From Talpa occidentalis (taxonomy: Eukaryota; Chordata; Mammalia; Eulipotyphla; Talpidae): a DNA stretch of 64,000 nucleotides. Position 1 is the stretch's first letter. Each line of letters opens with the position of its first letter. Of the stretch, positions 35,726-47,044 are shown one piece after another. The position numbers and the translations under genes were made by a program. The stretch is from NCBI RefSeq assembly GCF_014898055.3, contig NW_023605083.1, positions 93,645,483 to 93,709,482 on the forward strand. Reading direction: 5' to 3'. The notes beneath the pieces are model-generated. The model was not told the origin of the DNA and made no database searches. It saw nothing but the letters and a program-made list of their open reading frames with translations.

Positions 35726-35817
35726 GCTGCCACTGCAGGCCCCTCTCTGTTCTTTGCCCTATGAGTTTTTCCATCTGGTAGCTTAGAGTATGGGGCATGC
35801 TTCATCACTGTGACAGA

Positions 35818-35892
35818 GAGGAAAAAAGGGAAGGAGGGGCAGGGAGAGATTGAGAGGAAGATGGAGGGAGAAAGGGAGAGAAGGAGGGAGGG
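35818..35892 (+). repeat. GA-rich polypurine tract
   Basis: About 75 bases almost free of pyrimidines (gggaaggaggggcagg, gagggagaaagggagag and flanks). Confidence 0.85.
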
Positions 35893-35959
35893 ATATATTA
35901 ATTCAACATCAAACTCAATTTAATTTACTAATAGTGGCAGACGGTGTGGGAATGAGCGT

Positions 35960-36145
35960 TTCATTTCAGGCACTGATCTAGGCACCTTTTAAAGCTACTA
36001 CATGCCTCCTTTCAACCCACATTTAAAGAAAAGATACACAGATGAAGCAACAGAGATCCAGAAAAGGTATGTTGCTGAAGGCCATGCAATTAACAGGAGT
36101 CAGAACTGCCTCCTGGGTGTCCACGCTCAAGGCTTTGTAAACATA
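35960..36145 (-). mobile_element. MIR SINE
   Basis: Antisense MIR order: 'aggcactgatctaggcacct', 'acagatgaagcaacagagat', 'tgctgaaggccatgcaa', 'cagaactgcctcctggg'. Confidence 0.7.
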
Positions 36146-36149
36146 CAGG

Positions 36150-36950
36150 TTTTAATTTACATTAAATACCTGGATGGGTGAAAGAGGTTAACCACAGCCT
36201 AACAAGCTTACTCAGGATACAGGGAGGAGCTGGTGGGTGTGTCCAATTGTAGAGGATGTGACCAGAGGATCCAAAAAAGTCAGGCATCTACCAAGGGCAG
36301 GGCAAAGGTGTTTGTATTCTTGACCTTTGGGGAAAGACGCTCATTTTCTCCTTAGGGAATCTGAGGCAGAAGCCAAGATAATAGAGATCCACTATGTTAA
36401 ATCTTGTTACTAGACATCAATTCTTTGTTACTGGGGTTTCCTTTGGGAATAGTCCCTCTCCCATGCAAGCCCTCCTCATCTACAAACAACATGTGGTATC
36501 CAGACTTCTGCATTTTCCAGGAGGTTTTCATTAAGGAGGGAAGAATCTCTAATACTGTTTTTTAGACACCACCCCTTCTGTGGATAGATACACACAAAAG
36601 GTCAATGTCGATTGTCCATCTAGCAGTTGAGGTGCTTAGCTGCAGAAAAGTTTAATCAGAAAAGAGATTTACTACAGGAAACGTTGCTATTTGTAACAAG
36701 TCCAAGAAGGCTGGAGAACCAAGCTTGGATGTCAAACAGGCAGGGATAACCCAGCCAGCTCTCCACACCACAGGAGTTTTCTGGTTTTAAAGTCTGTATT
36801 AGAAGATGTCAGGGAGCTACTTCAAAATAATGCAGAAGGAGGATGAGCATATGGCGGCAGCAGATGAAAAGAAATCGGTCTCAAGTTACAATTGTTGAAG
36901 ACGGGCCAGGTACACAAGTGTTCGTTTTACATGGGCCTATTTGTAAGACA
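36150..36950. other. Unassigned intergenic sequence
   Basis: No gene or confident repeat seen between a MIR and the large old L1. Confidence 0.5.
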
Positions 36951-37062
36951 GATTGATTGAGATAAAATTTACATACCATTAAATTTACTCATTTGAAGTA
37001 TACTTTTTAAGTATATTTACCGAGTTGAGTAACCCTCTCCACAATAAAAATTTAGAAAATGT

Positions 37063-37119
37063 ATTGCCTCTTGGCCTTTTGGCTAAGAGCAAGTATGGTA
37101 TCTGATCTGACCAGTTTAA
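37063..37119 (+). pseudogene. U2 snRNA retropseudogene, 3'-truncated
   Basis: The first 55-57 bases of U2 snRNA are present: 'ctcttggccttttggctaag' corresponds to the U2 5' end, followed by the branch-point-recognition region (AGTATGGTATCTG) and 'cagttta'. It stops there, with no A-tail. The copy is flanked by AAATTTAGAAAAT direct repeats (37048-37060 and about 37118-37130) and is inserted inside L1. The mutated GTAGTA-equivalent region (GTATGGTA) and truncation make it non-functional. Confidence 0.93.
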
Positions 37120-37286
37120 ATTTAGAAAATTTTTATCAGCTCCAAAAGAAACCCTATATCCATCAACAATCTCTCCCCTTTCCTCCTTTTTCCAGCCCCT
37201 GGCAACTAGTCATCTCTCTTGTTTGCGTAGATTCGCCTCTTCTGGACTTTCATCTGAATGGAATCATGCAAAATGTGGTTTTTGGC

Positions 37287-37393
37287 ACCTCTCCTGCCTG
37301 CCTGTGACTAAGCAGGTGCTTCTCTTTTTTTCTTTCTCCTTTTCCTAATAAACCTGCCCTTTTAAAATGTAAAAACACAAAAACAAAAATAAA
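37287..37393 (+). mobile_element. Short A-tailed insertion inside the L1
   Basis: The L1 phrase is broken after 'tggtttttggca' and resumes at 'ggcttccaaag'. The inserted 105 or so bases end in an AATAAA-containing A-rich tail. Flanks 'gtggtttttggca' and 'gtgcggtctttgta' look like a diverged target duplication. The source RNA is not recognised. Confidence 0.55.
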
Positions 37394-38404
37394 GTGCGGT
37401 CTTTGTAATTGGCTTCCAAAGCCAGACATAATGTTTTCTAGGTTATCCTTGTGGTAGTGTGTATCAGTGCATAATTCTTTTTGTTGAATAATACTCCATG
37501 CACATGATGTTACACATCACATCTTGTTTACCCATTCATCTGTTGATGTGCGCTGGAGTTCTTTTCACCTTTTGGCTATTATGGATAATATTGCTATAAA
37601 CATTTGTACGAAAGTATCTGTTTGAGTCCCCGCTTTCATTTCTTTTGGATATATACCTAGGAGTGGAATTGCAGGATCATATGGTAATTCTATGTTTAAC
37701 TTCGTAAGGAACTGCCAAACTGGTTCCCATAACAGCTGCACCATTTTGCATCCCCACCAGCAATGCACAAGGGTTCCAATTTCTCCATATTCTCGCCAAC
37801 ATTTGTTATTTTTTATTCTAGCCATCCTAGTGGGTGTGAAGAGGCATCTTATTGTGTTTTTGATTTGCATTTCCCTGATAGCTAATGACATTGAACTTCT
37901 TTCCACCTATTTATTGGCTATTTGTGTATCTTCTTTGCGGGAAATGTCTATTCGAATCTTGTGCATGCTTTAAAATTGGGTCTTAAAAAGTCTTCTTGAT
38001 TGAGTCATAATCCTTCTTTATGTATTCTGGACACAAGTCCTTTATCAGGTAGAAAGTTTGCAAATATTTCCCACCCGAATCTGCGGGTTGTCTTTTTACT
38101 TTCTTGTGTGGATGTTCGAAGCACAGAAGTTTTAATTTTGATCAAGTCCAATTTATTTTTTCTTCTATTATTTATGCTTGTTGTGTGATAACTGAAAAAC
38201 CATTGCCTAAACCAACTTCATAAAAATATACTCACATTTTCTTCTAAGAATTCTATGGTTTCAGCTCTTATGTTTAGGTGATCTATATTGAGACATTTGG
38301 GGGAATGGTATAAGGTAAGTTTTCCAATTAATTTTTTTGCACGCAGATATTAGTCTTCCTATGTTTGTGTGATGAGAGTTTTCAATATTAAGACTTAATT
38401 TAAG

Positions 38405-38706
38405 GGCCTCCCCAGTGGCGCAGCGGTTGAGCGCTGGGTTGCGAAGCTGCCCGCAGCCTCTGCAGCACTGGTTCGATTCCTGGCTGCTCCCCGGCCACCG
38501 GAGGAGGGTCCCACATGGCGCGCAGACTTCTCCTGCCGCCCGCTGCTCCCCTCAACAGTGTACTTCGTCATTCTGCCTGCTCTGCTCTCCGCTCTGGCTC
38601 TGGTGAATTCTCTCACCCTCCCGCGCTTCTGACTGTACCCAGTGCTTGTATAAATAAATAAATAAAATAAAATAAAATAAAATAAATCTTTAAAAAAAGA
38701 AAAAAA
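38405..38706 (+). mobile_element. tRNA-derived T+ SINE (Rhin-1-like), best-preserved copy
   Basis: A box TGGCGCAGCGG at 38416-38426 and B box GGTTCGATTCC at 38470-38480 are intact. The tail has repeated AATAAA and a TCTTT terminator (38687-38691), which defines the T+ class. Perfect 15-base target duplication AAGACTTAATTTAAG at 38390-38404 and 38707-38721. The small ORFs over it are not genes. Confidence 0.96.
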
Positions 38707-38739
38707 AAGACTTAATTTAAGAAAAAGTAATAATAAAAA

Positions 38740-39030
38740 TTATGTTCCATGTAGAAACTGCCTTTAGTTGCTAATAACAATTAAAATATCAGTGGCTTAA
38801 GCAAAATGTTTGTTTCTTTACTTAAATGTTTTATATAAAAGAAGTTCAGTGATAGGCACAGCTAGTATGACAGTTTGATAATAACAATGGAAACAGTGTC
38901 CTACTATCTTTTTCAATATTCCTACATGTAGCCTCTGCCTTTAAGTTTGCCTCATGGTCGCAAGGCAGTTGCTAGAACACCAGCCACCATCTCTGCATTC
39001 TGAAAGAAAAGACAAAGGGGAGTCATTCTT
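38740..39030. mobile_element. Ancient interspersed repeat, class not assigned
   Basis: 'atcagtggcttaagcaaaat', 'catggtcgcaaggcagttg' and 'ccagccaccatctctgcat' match a common old repeat also represented at 35.2-35.7 kb. Confidence 0.45.
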
Positions 39031-39076
39031 TTTAAAACAACTTTCCCTGAAACCAATTTAAAAACTTGGATTTACA

Positions 39077-39560
39077 AAAACATTAATTCAAAAGGAAACT
39101 TGCTCTGCTATGTTTATTGCAGCACTATTGACAATAGCCTAGATATGGAAACAACTCAAATGCCCCCAAACAGGCAAATGGATCAAAAAGTTGTGATACA
39201 GATCCACAATGAGATACTATGATCAAAAAGACAAACATATGCCATTTTTGGCAACATGGATGGAGCTGGTAGGAATTATGTTAACCAAAATAAGTCAGAA
39301 GGAAAAAGATAATTATTGGATGGTTTCAATTATATGCAGCTTATAGAGAAACTGAACAAAAGAAAAAGACAAAACTTGCAAACTGACCAGAGAACTGAGG
39401 CATGCAGCAAGGCAGGGGGAACAAGGAGGTCAAAACAGGGGAGGAGAGACCACAGAGGCTATGGTGATGGATCACGGATATAATGGTGGTTAGAGAACTA
39501 CAGGGACTACACCTGCCGGGAGGAGCCAATTACTATAAAAAATGAACAATGGTGTAAGAA

Positions 39561-39591
<31 letters not shown>

Positions 39592-39612
39592 GTAGTAATA
39601 ATAATAATAAAA
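39077..39612 (+). mobile_element. LINE-1 3' end with diverged target duplication
   Basis: 'gcagcactattgacaatagc', 'aacatggatggagctggt', 'aaaataagtcagaaggaaaa' mark L1 ORF2 end and 3' UTR. The A-tail has become an (AAT)n array. Flanks 'aacttggatttaca' and 'aacttgagtttaca' fit an aged target duplication. Confidence 0.85.
39560..39611 (+). repeat. (AAT)n microsatellite in an L1 tail
   Basis: About 17 AAT units with one AGT-AGT interruption, at the 3' end of the L1. Confidence 0.95.
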
Positions 39613-39740
39613 GAACTTGAGTTTACAACTCTTTGACTACTTGTACTAGGCTAAGGAGGCTGGCTGATGAACATTCTTATCATGCAGCCATTCTGATAGT
39701 AAGTTAAGTGCATGTGTATGGGTATTAAGTAGCCAAAGCA

Positions 39741-40016
39741 GGGGCCTCCCTGGGTGTGCAGGGGTTAAAGTCAGCGCAATCAAACTATTGGCAGTCACTA
39801 CAGCATGAATTTGATTCCCAGCCAGGGAGCTAACCCACATGGCACAGCAGACCTCTCCTGTCTCTCCTGCTGCTGCCCTCAACAGTGTATCTTAGTAGAT
39901 CTGCCTGTTTTGCTCCTCACTCTGTCTCTGGTGAGTCCTCTCACCCCCCACACCTCTGAACTACACCCCAATTCTTGTATGCATAAATAAAAAATAAATA
40001 AATATATATATTTTTT
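39741..40016 (+). mobile_element. tRNA-derived T+ SINE (Rhin-1-like), older copy
   Basis: Head GGGGCCTCCCTGGG, degraded A and B boxes, AATAAA-rich tail. Imperfect target duplication 'aagtagccaaagca' / 'aagtagcctaaaca' at 39727-39740 and about 40017-40030. Confidence 0.88.
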
Positions 40017-40034
40017 AAGTAGCCTAAACAGCAG

Positions 40035-41340
40035 ACTGTGGGGAAGAGTAGCAATTGCCCATCCAATATCCATTTTTTAATATTCTCAATAGCAAGCAGT
40101 ATCATGGGACCATAAACTTGGTATTACCAGAACATCCACGTTTTAGAGACTTGAATTTTGTATTTTATATGAATCCTTCAGAGTTTTCAGTATTGGCAAC
40201 CAACCAAAAAAAAAAAATAATAACCTTGTCTGGACCAAATACAATACATCTATGTCCCGTATCCCATCTCTGTGCTGCTTGTTGGCAATCTCTGCTGTCA
40301 GGTGAGCATCAGAGCCCTTGAAGCACCTAAAGGACACTGGAGTGGCATCATAATTCCTCTGCGTGGCTCTGAGCCAGTGGGTGGAAATTATAAGAAAGAT
40401 TTTGGCTCAACTTTAGGAAAATTTCTATCTGCAGAGTTGTCAAAAACCGAAGGAGCGGCTCAGGGAGGTAGGAAGTTCCTTGTTGCTGGAGGTGCTTGAA
40501 CAAATGCTGGAGACATTTGCCAATGCTAGCTTGGCAACAGCTTCAAAGGTCTCCCCACCCAGGAGTCTCTGGGACCGTAAGAAAATGGACACGATGACTA
40601 CTGTTGTGATGGCTTGCTGAGAGGAGACCCTGTAGGAGGTGAGAGGAAGGTGAGATGCTATACATCTGGACTGTTAGGGAACTAAAGGACAGGGTAGTGA
40701 GAAGTGGGATATGCCTTCACCGTTGAGATGATCTACATTAAGGGAAGCACGTATGATCAGCAAAGATTTACTTCCTAAACATTCACCAACATAATTGGAT
40801 TCATCTCCACTCATGGCATAAGCACACACACAGATAGTGGCTTTCCTTATGGAGGAAGAGTCAGGCTGTTAAACTCAATTCTTTTTTTGATTCATACTTT
40901 CAGTGCTGGCTTTGTGGATGTACAACCTGTGTGAGTGCATAGACCCTGCACTCAGAAAGATCCCTGATTTGGCTTCATGTTCTTCTGTCGTCATGTTAAA
41001 ATTCTTAATTACTTTTGAACCAGGGACCCTGCATTTTCACTGTACACTGGTCCCTGCAAATTAGGTTGCTGGTCCCCCATACTTTTACTTGAAAAGTTTT
41101 CATTGTTGAGTAAGTGCTAAGTAGCAGGGACATAAAGAGTCACACCCAAGGTGCTCATCATCACACTGGGGACAGGGAGGTCAGTGGAGTAGGGAGAAAG
41201 GCCAAGACTGAGATAGCTGCTATGTAGTCACTGGGAGCTTGGAGAAGGACATCCAGCTGAGATAGAAAAGCCAGGGAGTAGAGAAGGCATCCCACAGGAA
41301 ACCAAGGTCTAAACCTCAATGGCTTGTTGAATTTCATTCT
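40035..41340. other. Unassigned intergenic sequence
   Basis: No gene or confident repeat seen; an A11 run occurs near 40206. Confidence 0.5.
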
Positions 41341-41344
41341 TCCA

Positions 41345-42090
41345 TTGCAAGAGAACTGAAGGCAGGCTCATAGCTGCTTAACTAGGGCCTACATTTCCCA
41401 GAATTCCTAGCAGCTAGTAATGATCATGTGACTAAGTTGTCACAATAAAGTGAGCAGAAATCATATGGACCACTTCCAGGTCCTGACTTCAAAGCAACCT
41501 AGTGGGCCTTCTCCATCCTGCAGGTAATATCTGAATGTGATGGCGACACAGCTTGAGTCATGCAGTGACCATGAGGGTTAGAGGTTGTCTGAGCAATGAT
41601 TGGAAGGAACTTGGGTATCTGAATGACTATGAGGGCAGAGCTTCCCACCCACATGTTCTGCTCATCTTATAACGACTACATGAGCAAAATGAGACTTGTA
41701 ATCTCTTTTAAAAATATTTATTTTAATTATTTTATATATTTTTTACATCAGTTTTCATTTTTGTACAATGTATACATTTTCATCTTGTAAAATTCCCACC
41801 ACCCATTCATCCGTGATCTATCACCATGGTCCCTTGTGCTCCTCCCACCTTTGTTTTGATCCTACTCCCTTCTCCTCCCCCTATAGTATGTCTCTGATTT
41901 ATAGTTGCCTGTAGATTTTGATTTTATTATAATTGGTTTTTTTTTCCCTGATCCCTTGTTTGGATCCTGTACATTCCTGCTATAAGTGAGCCATTCTGGC
42001 TTATTTTACTGAGCATGATCCCTTCTTTAAGCCACTGCATTCTGAGATGTCTCTCTTAGCTTACTTTATCAAACACAATGAGTAAATAGT
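41345..42090 (+). mobile_element. Ancient LTR-like repeat split by a LINE-1
   Basis: 'acatttcccagaattcct', 'gatcatgtgactaagttgt', 'ccacttccaggtcctgac' precede the L1 and 'aagccactgcattctgag' resumes after it, matching the order of a common old LTR. Confidence 0.6.
41705..42025 (-). mobile_element. LINE-1 3' end (antisense, nested)
   Basis: Antisense L1 3' UTR and ORF2 end: 'ttttacatcagttttcattt', 'tagtatgtctctgatttata', 'attttactgagcatgatccc'. Inserted just before the 'aagccactg' block of the LTR-like repeat. Confidence 0.85.
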
Positions 42091-42224
42091 AGATAAACAT
42101 GTGAAAAAGGGGAGAGGAGGCAGACTCCAAAGCACCTGGTTGAGAAAGAATGTCACACCTTCAGGGAGCTGGGAGTGGTGGCTCAGATGCTTGAAGCCAT
42201 CACTGTGAGAGGAAAGTAGCATCT

Positions 42225-42530
42225 TAGCCAGCTCAGCTGCTATAGCAGAATACCTTAGACCAGTGGCTTAAGCAACGGACAGAAGGCTAGGAACTCCAAC
42301 TGTAACTCCAACTCCTGGCAGGGCTCTTTTCCTGAGTTGGAGACAACCACCTCTCACTGTGTCCTCACATGGTGGAGAGAGGAAGCTCAGATATTCTTTT
42401 CTCATAAGGTCACTAATTCTATCGTGGGCATTCCAACTCTGATCCCATCCCAAAGTTCCCACCTCCAAACAGTCTCACTGGGAGTTAAAGATTTAATGTA
42501 CGAAATTTGGAGGAAGACTGGGTGACAGCT
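42225..42530 (-). mobile_element. MaLR LTR, MST-like
   Basis: 'gctgctatagcagaatacct', 'cactgtgtcctcacatggtg' and 'ctcataaggtcactaattct' follow antisense MST order. Confidence 0.7.
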
Positions 42531-42534
42531 TGGA

Positions 42535-44855
42535 TCTTGTGTGCCAGGACCTTGTGTGTGTGGTGAAGAGCTTGAATGTCATCTTATGGACAGCAGGGAA
42601 CAAGTTGGGGAGTAGCATGATCATACTAGCCGTTTTTTTGTCAGTTTGAGTTGCAACCAGAAGATTTTCCTAGTTTATAAAATACTTCAGAAGATCAGGC
42701 AGTAATGCATTGGGCATTCATATACCCACCTGCCACCTAGCCTGAAGATTCATTATGGATAAAGTCCCCAGCATTCCTTTCCTAATTCTTTCTTTAGCTT
42801 AGTTTTTTTTTTTTTTTTTTTGGTTGGGTCATTTGTTTGTTCTACAGGCACTTCAATAGGGCAACAATGGAAAATGAACAAGCATCATTAAACTGAGATG
42901 GTTGCTGAGATCCAATGTACCCTCAGCACCATGCCAGATACTACTGTGTACACACATCGAAGAAGCAGCCACAGCAGGTGGGAAAAAAACAACCTTGTGC
43001 ATTCCCAGGAAGAGGTGGCTCCCTGGGGTGGCATGTTTGGAGGGGCACTGTGTTTCTAGAACACAAATGCAGATGTGAAGAAATATTTACCCAGAATCTC
43101 TAGCCATTGTCTATCTCACTTGATTCCTGGACAGAGAAATGGTGTAGTCTAAAGGAATCTGATATATGTCTCTAGAAATTTTAAATTTCTGAGACAGACT
43201 TTGAAGAATTTGGGGACACAGGTGGTAGACAAGTTTTTCATCCAGCTGATGGCTATAACTTTGAAAGAGAAAAGAGAATATATTGGAATGAACAGCTGTG
43301 ATGTTGATGGTGTTGAAGAAGATTTCATTTCCCGGGCAAGCACCCAATATGCTAGATTACGAGGCTACTGGCAAAGGACGGTGAGTGCCACAAAGACATG
43401 GTAGAATGTGTTTGGCAGGACATTTCCCAATGGCTTCAAGAGCATTTTAAAAGATTCTTATGGGATGCACAGCGGACAGCTGTTATTTTTGTTTTCTTAG
43501 CACCCATTTTTCATTTTTTAACAGCCTCTGTATCTTTGAAGGGATACCATTCATCTTCTACACAGTCTATGTAGCCAGAGAGTGTAGCTTCCATCACTTA
43601 GCTCCAAGGGTGAACATACAAGTGAGAAAATTCTATCAAAATCTCAATAACTGGTTCAAAGTTGCGCATGACCTAAGCTAGTACAATGATAGTTGTCACC
43701 ATACTTTTCTCCAGTGATTGAGAATGCAGTATGCTTTCTTCTTCTATCATAGTTGCCAAGGTGGTAGACTATAAGCTAGCAGCTGATGATAGCTGCCTTA
43801 CCTTAGTGAGAGAGAGAATAAAGTCAACACAACAGAAAACAGAGTTTAATAATGGAGGAGTGAAGAAGGGGGAGGGATGGAGAGAGAGAGAAATTTCTGA
43901 AAATATTGGAGCATCTGGGTTTAGCCATATCTGAAACTAATCTGGGCTTTTCAGTTATGGAATCAATAATTCTCTCTCTCACTCTCTCTCATACTCTCTC
44001 GCTCTCTCTCACTCACTTCTTCCCTTCCTCCCTCTCCCTCCCTTCCTCCTTCTTCCTAGTTTGATGTAGTTTCAGTTGACTTTTTACCACTGATAGTTGA
44101 AAAAATGGAAAACGTGATCAATTGTGATTGAACTAGAAACAAGGTAACAGACACAGTGTTTCTATTCTTCAGCAAAAATAGACAACTGGAGCAGAACCTT
44201 ATTTATTTTATTTTATCTTCTGTATGGATTTACATACATGCCTATCTCTCAAAGAGTAGAGCACAGGGAATGGATAAAGTAAGATTTTCACATTACTGAG
44301 AAAATAAAAATGCAATTTCATAAGCATCACTGTCACATGGAGGGAACTCACAACCAGATAGTGACAATGGAACAATATATGTTGTTCTAGTAGAAAGGGG
44401 AGATTGTATAGCATCATCTGCCATAAAAGCTCTCTCCATCAAAAGGAGAGCTTTTGGGTCAGGAATAAAGAGAATCACAGAAGCGAGACCTCACTAGACA
44501 GCCTGGGCCAGAGGAAATGTCCAGAGGATGCTGTCTAATACAAGTGTTATACAGGTCACTAGACAGGGTTTTTACGGGGAATTCCACTTCTCCAGATTAG
44601 CTGGAATTCTCCTTTTGCTAAAGTTTAGAACATCTGATAAATTATTAACTTACTTGGCTAACAGTTTCTCAGAACATAGAAGCAGTGATGGAAGAAGCTG
44701 TTCTTTGGAACATCATTTTCCTTCTTGAATATAAAAGGAAGATATTTCTTTTGTGGAGAATTGGATACTATGGTGGTACAGTAGCAAGCACTTAAAAATC
44801 TGTTCCCCAGATATAAGTGATGGGACTTGTGTGCCAGATGCTAGATAAGTATTTC
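42535..44855. other. Unassigned intergenic sequence
   Basis: Only the polypyrimidine tract at 43.97 kb and a T-run near 42807 stand out. Open frames are under 80 codons. Confidence 0.5.
43968..44058 (+). repeat. CT-rich polypyrimidine tract
   Basis: About 90 bases almost entirely C and T, with (CT)n and CCTTCCCTCC-like segments. Homopurine/homopyrimidine tracts of this length can form triplex or slipped structures. Confidence 0.9.
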
Positions 44856-44859
44856 AAAA

Positions 44860-45040
44860 ATAGCCTCATTTAATCTCTTTAACAATTTGAAGCAGTACAT
44901 TCTGGTGTGATTTTCATTGTAGGTGAGGACACTGAGGTTTAGTAGAGTGAAAAAAAAAATTCCCTAAGACCACGAAGCCAAATAGGTGTTATAGCCAGGA
45001 TCTGACCCCAGCCATCTGGGCTCCTAGTCACTGTGACAGC
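44860..45040 (-). mobile_element. MIR SINE
   Basis: Antisense MIR order: 'catttaatctctttaacaa', 'gtgaggacactgaggttta', 'cctaagaccacgaagcc', 'aggatctgaccccagcc'. Confidence 0.85.
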
Positions 45041-45129
45041 ATATACTTCTTTCCACCTCTGTAAATTCTGTTTTATTCTAAACTTACCATTTTGTAATTT
45101 GCTTTTTTCTCCTCTCACTTAATATAATA

Positions 45130-45425
45130 GGAGTGCTTTCCCATTTTCTTAACAACTCTCACTATTTTTAATTAAAAAAGTTTTATCAACATGTAAAGTA
45201 GAAAAGTGAATCTAAAGGACACTCATGAGCCCATCCCACAGCTCCTATAGTTATCCACCTACTTTGTTTCCTCTATCCACACCCCACCCCATCACCCTAT
45301 TACCAAAGCAAGTTGCACATATCCTATCATTTTATCTGTAAATATTTCTGACTATAGCCTTAGTGATACCTTAATATGATCAGACATTCAGGCTGTGCTC
45401 AAGTTTCCCCCACATAAACATTACT
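45130..45425 (-). mobile_element. Possible old LINE-1 3' UTR
   Basis: 'aagcaagttgcacatatcc', 'catgagcccatcccacagct' and 'atacattcaggctgtg'-like phrasing resembles antisense L1ME-type 3' UTR. Weak and diverged. Confidence 0.4.
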
Positions 45426-45591
45426 GTAAATATTATTCTCCATTTGGTTCTGAGGATGCATGAGCTGGGTGATGTCAGAAAACTGGAATCAAAGTTTCCT
45501 TAGCATTTTGGAGTTTTTGGTAGCAAACAAACATATGCCTCCAATTTAGGAGACCTCACTGTCCAGTCGGGTAGCATTAACCACGTTTTAT

Positions 45592-45732
45592 TTTTTAAAA
45601 TATATTTTTACATCATTGTTCATTTTTAAACAATGTTTGCTCCCCCCCCACCTCAGCTATAGTCCCCATAGAATTTCCTTTACCAATGCACCTGTGCACC
45701 ATCACCTCAGTCCCCTGTGCTCCTTCATACAT
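45592..45732 (-). mobile_element. LINE-1 3' end (antisense, very short)
   Basis: 'tttttacatcattgttcatt', 'taaacaatgtttgctccc', 'accaatgcacctgtgcacca' match the 3' UTR of the twin-primed copy at 22.06 kb almost base for base. Confidence 0.88.
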
Positions 45733-45739
45733 TTTACAT

Positions 45740-47040
45740 TTTTTTGCAGAAAATGTAAAAGTTAGTCCCCAAGTTGAGTTAGCTACCTTTCAAGTGTGCA
45801 ATGGCCATGTGTGGGTAGTGGCTACTACATGCAGCAGCACATATGTGGGAAATTTCCATTGGATACTGGGCAAGAGTTGCAGAAGAAATAGTGTTTATAA
45901 GTGACAGAAGACTAAATAAATGCAAAATATCTGTATTTATAATTTTGGAAGGTTTTGGAAGAGTGCAACATACCTGTCTGGGGACTTGACCAGCTTAACA
46001 TTCAAGAGCACGTGGAATACACACCTCATTCCTCATTTATCCCACAGCTTCATTGAACAGTCCCCACTAAGTATGTGCCAGTAAAGGTTTGCTTTATTTC
46101 TCTAACTCACTTCCTTTTCTTTAAATACCTCTCGCAATTGTTCTCAGCAGTGGAAAAAACTGAAATTAGTCCAATTTTATAAATATCAGCTATGTCCTGT
46201 CATTTCCAGCTTAAAATACTTCCATTTCAAGGAAATGCGCCATCATGTTAGGCTCTTGTTCTGGATCACCGTCTGGTTCAGAGCCCCTACCTGGGACTGG
46301 GAGGCAGAAGGCCGCTTTGTCTGCTGGTGCCCTTTCCTTTCCTCCCCACAGCCCCTCATGCTGTTCCAAGAGTTCCCTTGTGGGAAGTGAAGAAGGAGAA
46401 CCCCTTCTTTTTCTGCTGGGTCATGTTTCTCTATTCCGCCAGTCCCCAGTGACTGTTGGTAGCTATTCACCCGGCTGACTCCACCTATGTGGGGTCCCAG
46501 GTAGGACTTGGCTGTTGTCCTATGCTTGGTATAGGCGATGGTGCAGCAGTATCTCTATCCAATGTCCAGGGCTGCCTGGGTCCTCAAAGACAGGTGGCTA
46601 AGCTTTCAGAGCCTCCTGGGTCAACTGGGTCACTCTCCTAGAGCAGTCCACCTTTACCCAAAATGGTAGGACATTCCCTGGTCTCCTTCTATGAACTCTC
46701 AGAAGATGGGACCCAATCCTCCCTGTGCCCATGTGTGCCATCCACAGCATTTAAATCAGCACTGCGCAAGACCCTCTGTGAGCTGCCAACTGCCAGTAAG
46801 TAACTCCAGAAAAGAAGGGATATACACCCCAGGCAACAGAATCATTCTTCTGCCTCACAGTTACTTCTGGAATCCCCCAACTTGGGGAGACAAGTCAAGA
46901 GTCACCATATCACACAGAGTAGGGAGGGGAATGGTTGAAGAGCACAAGGAACTCTGCTCCTTCTCAAAGACATCCCTTTTCCTCTTTTGCCCCTCTGTCC
47001 TTTACCCTACCTCTTCCTGGTGCTAAAATATACTAGTCAA
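45740..47040. other. Unassigned intergenic sequence
   Basis: No repeat family assigned. A 111-codon plus frame (46691-47026) has no recognisable domain. Confidence 0.5.
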
Positions 47041-47044
47041 GTGC

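Larger units (their letters stand above)
36955..38390 (-). mobile_element. Old LINE-1 (ORF2 3' part and 3' UTR)
   Basis: Long antisense match to a mammal-wide L1: 'aggagtggaattgcaggatc', 'aggaactgccaaactggttc', 'gccatcctagtgggtgtgaa', 'tttgatttgcatttccctga', 'ttgcaaatatttcccacc'. A 113-codon minus frame (37906-37565) is an ORF2 C-terminal remnant. It is interrupted by a U2 pseudogene, a short A-tailed insert, and abuts a SINE at its 5' side. Confidence 0.9.

Noticed and set aside
37565..37906. 113-codon minus frame with a conserved-looking protein
   Set aside because: It is the C-terminal ORF2 relic of an old LINE-1, without the endonuclease or reverse transcriptase domains.
45825..45860. 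'gcagcagcacatatgtggga', faintly like the U6 snRNA 5' region
   Set aside because: Similarity covers under 15 bases and none of the following U6 sequence is present.
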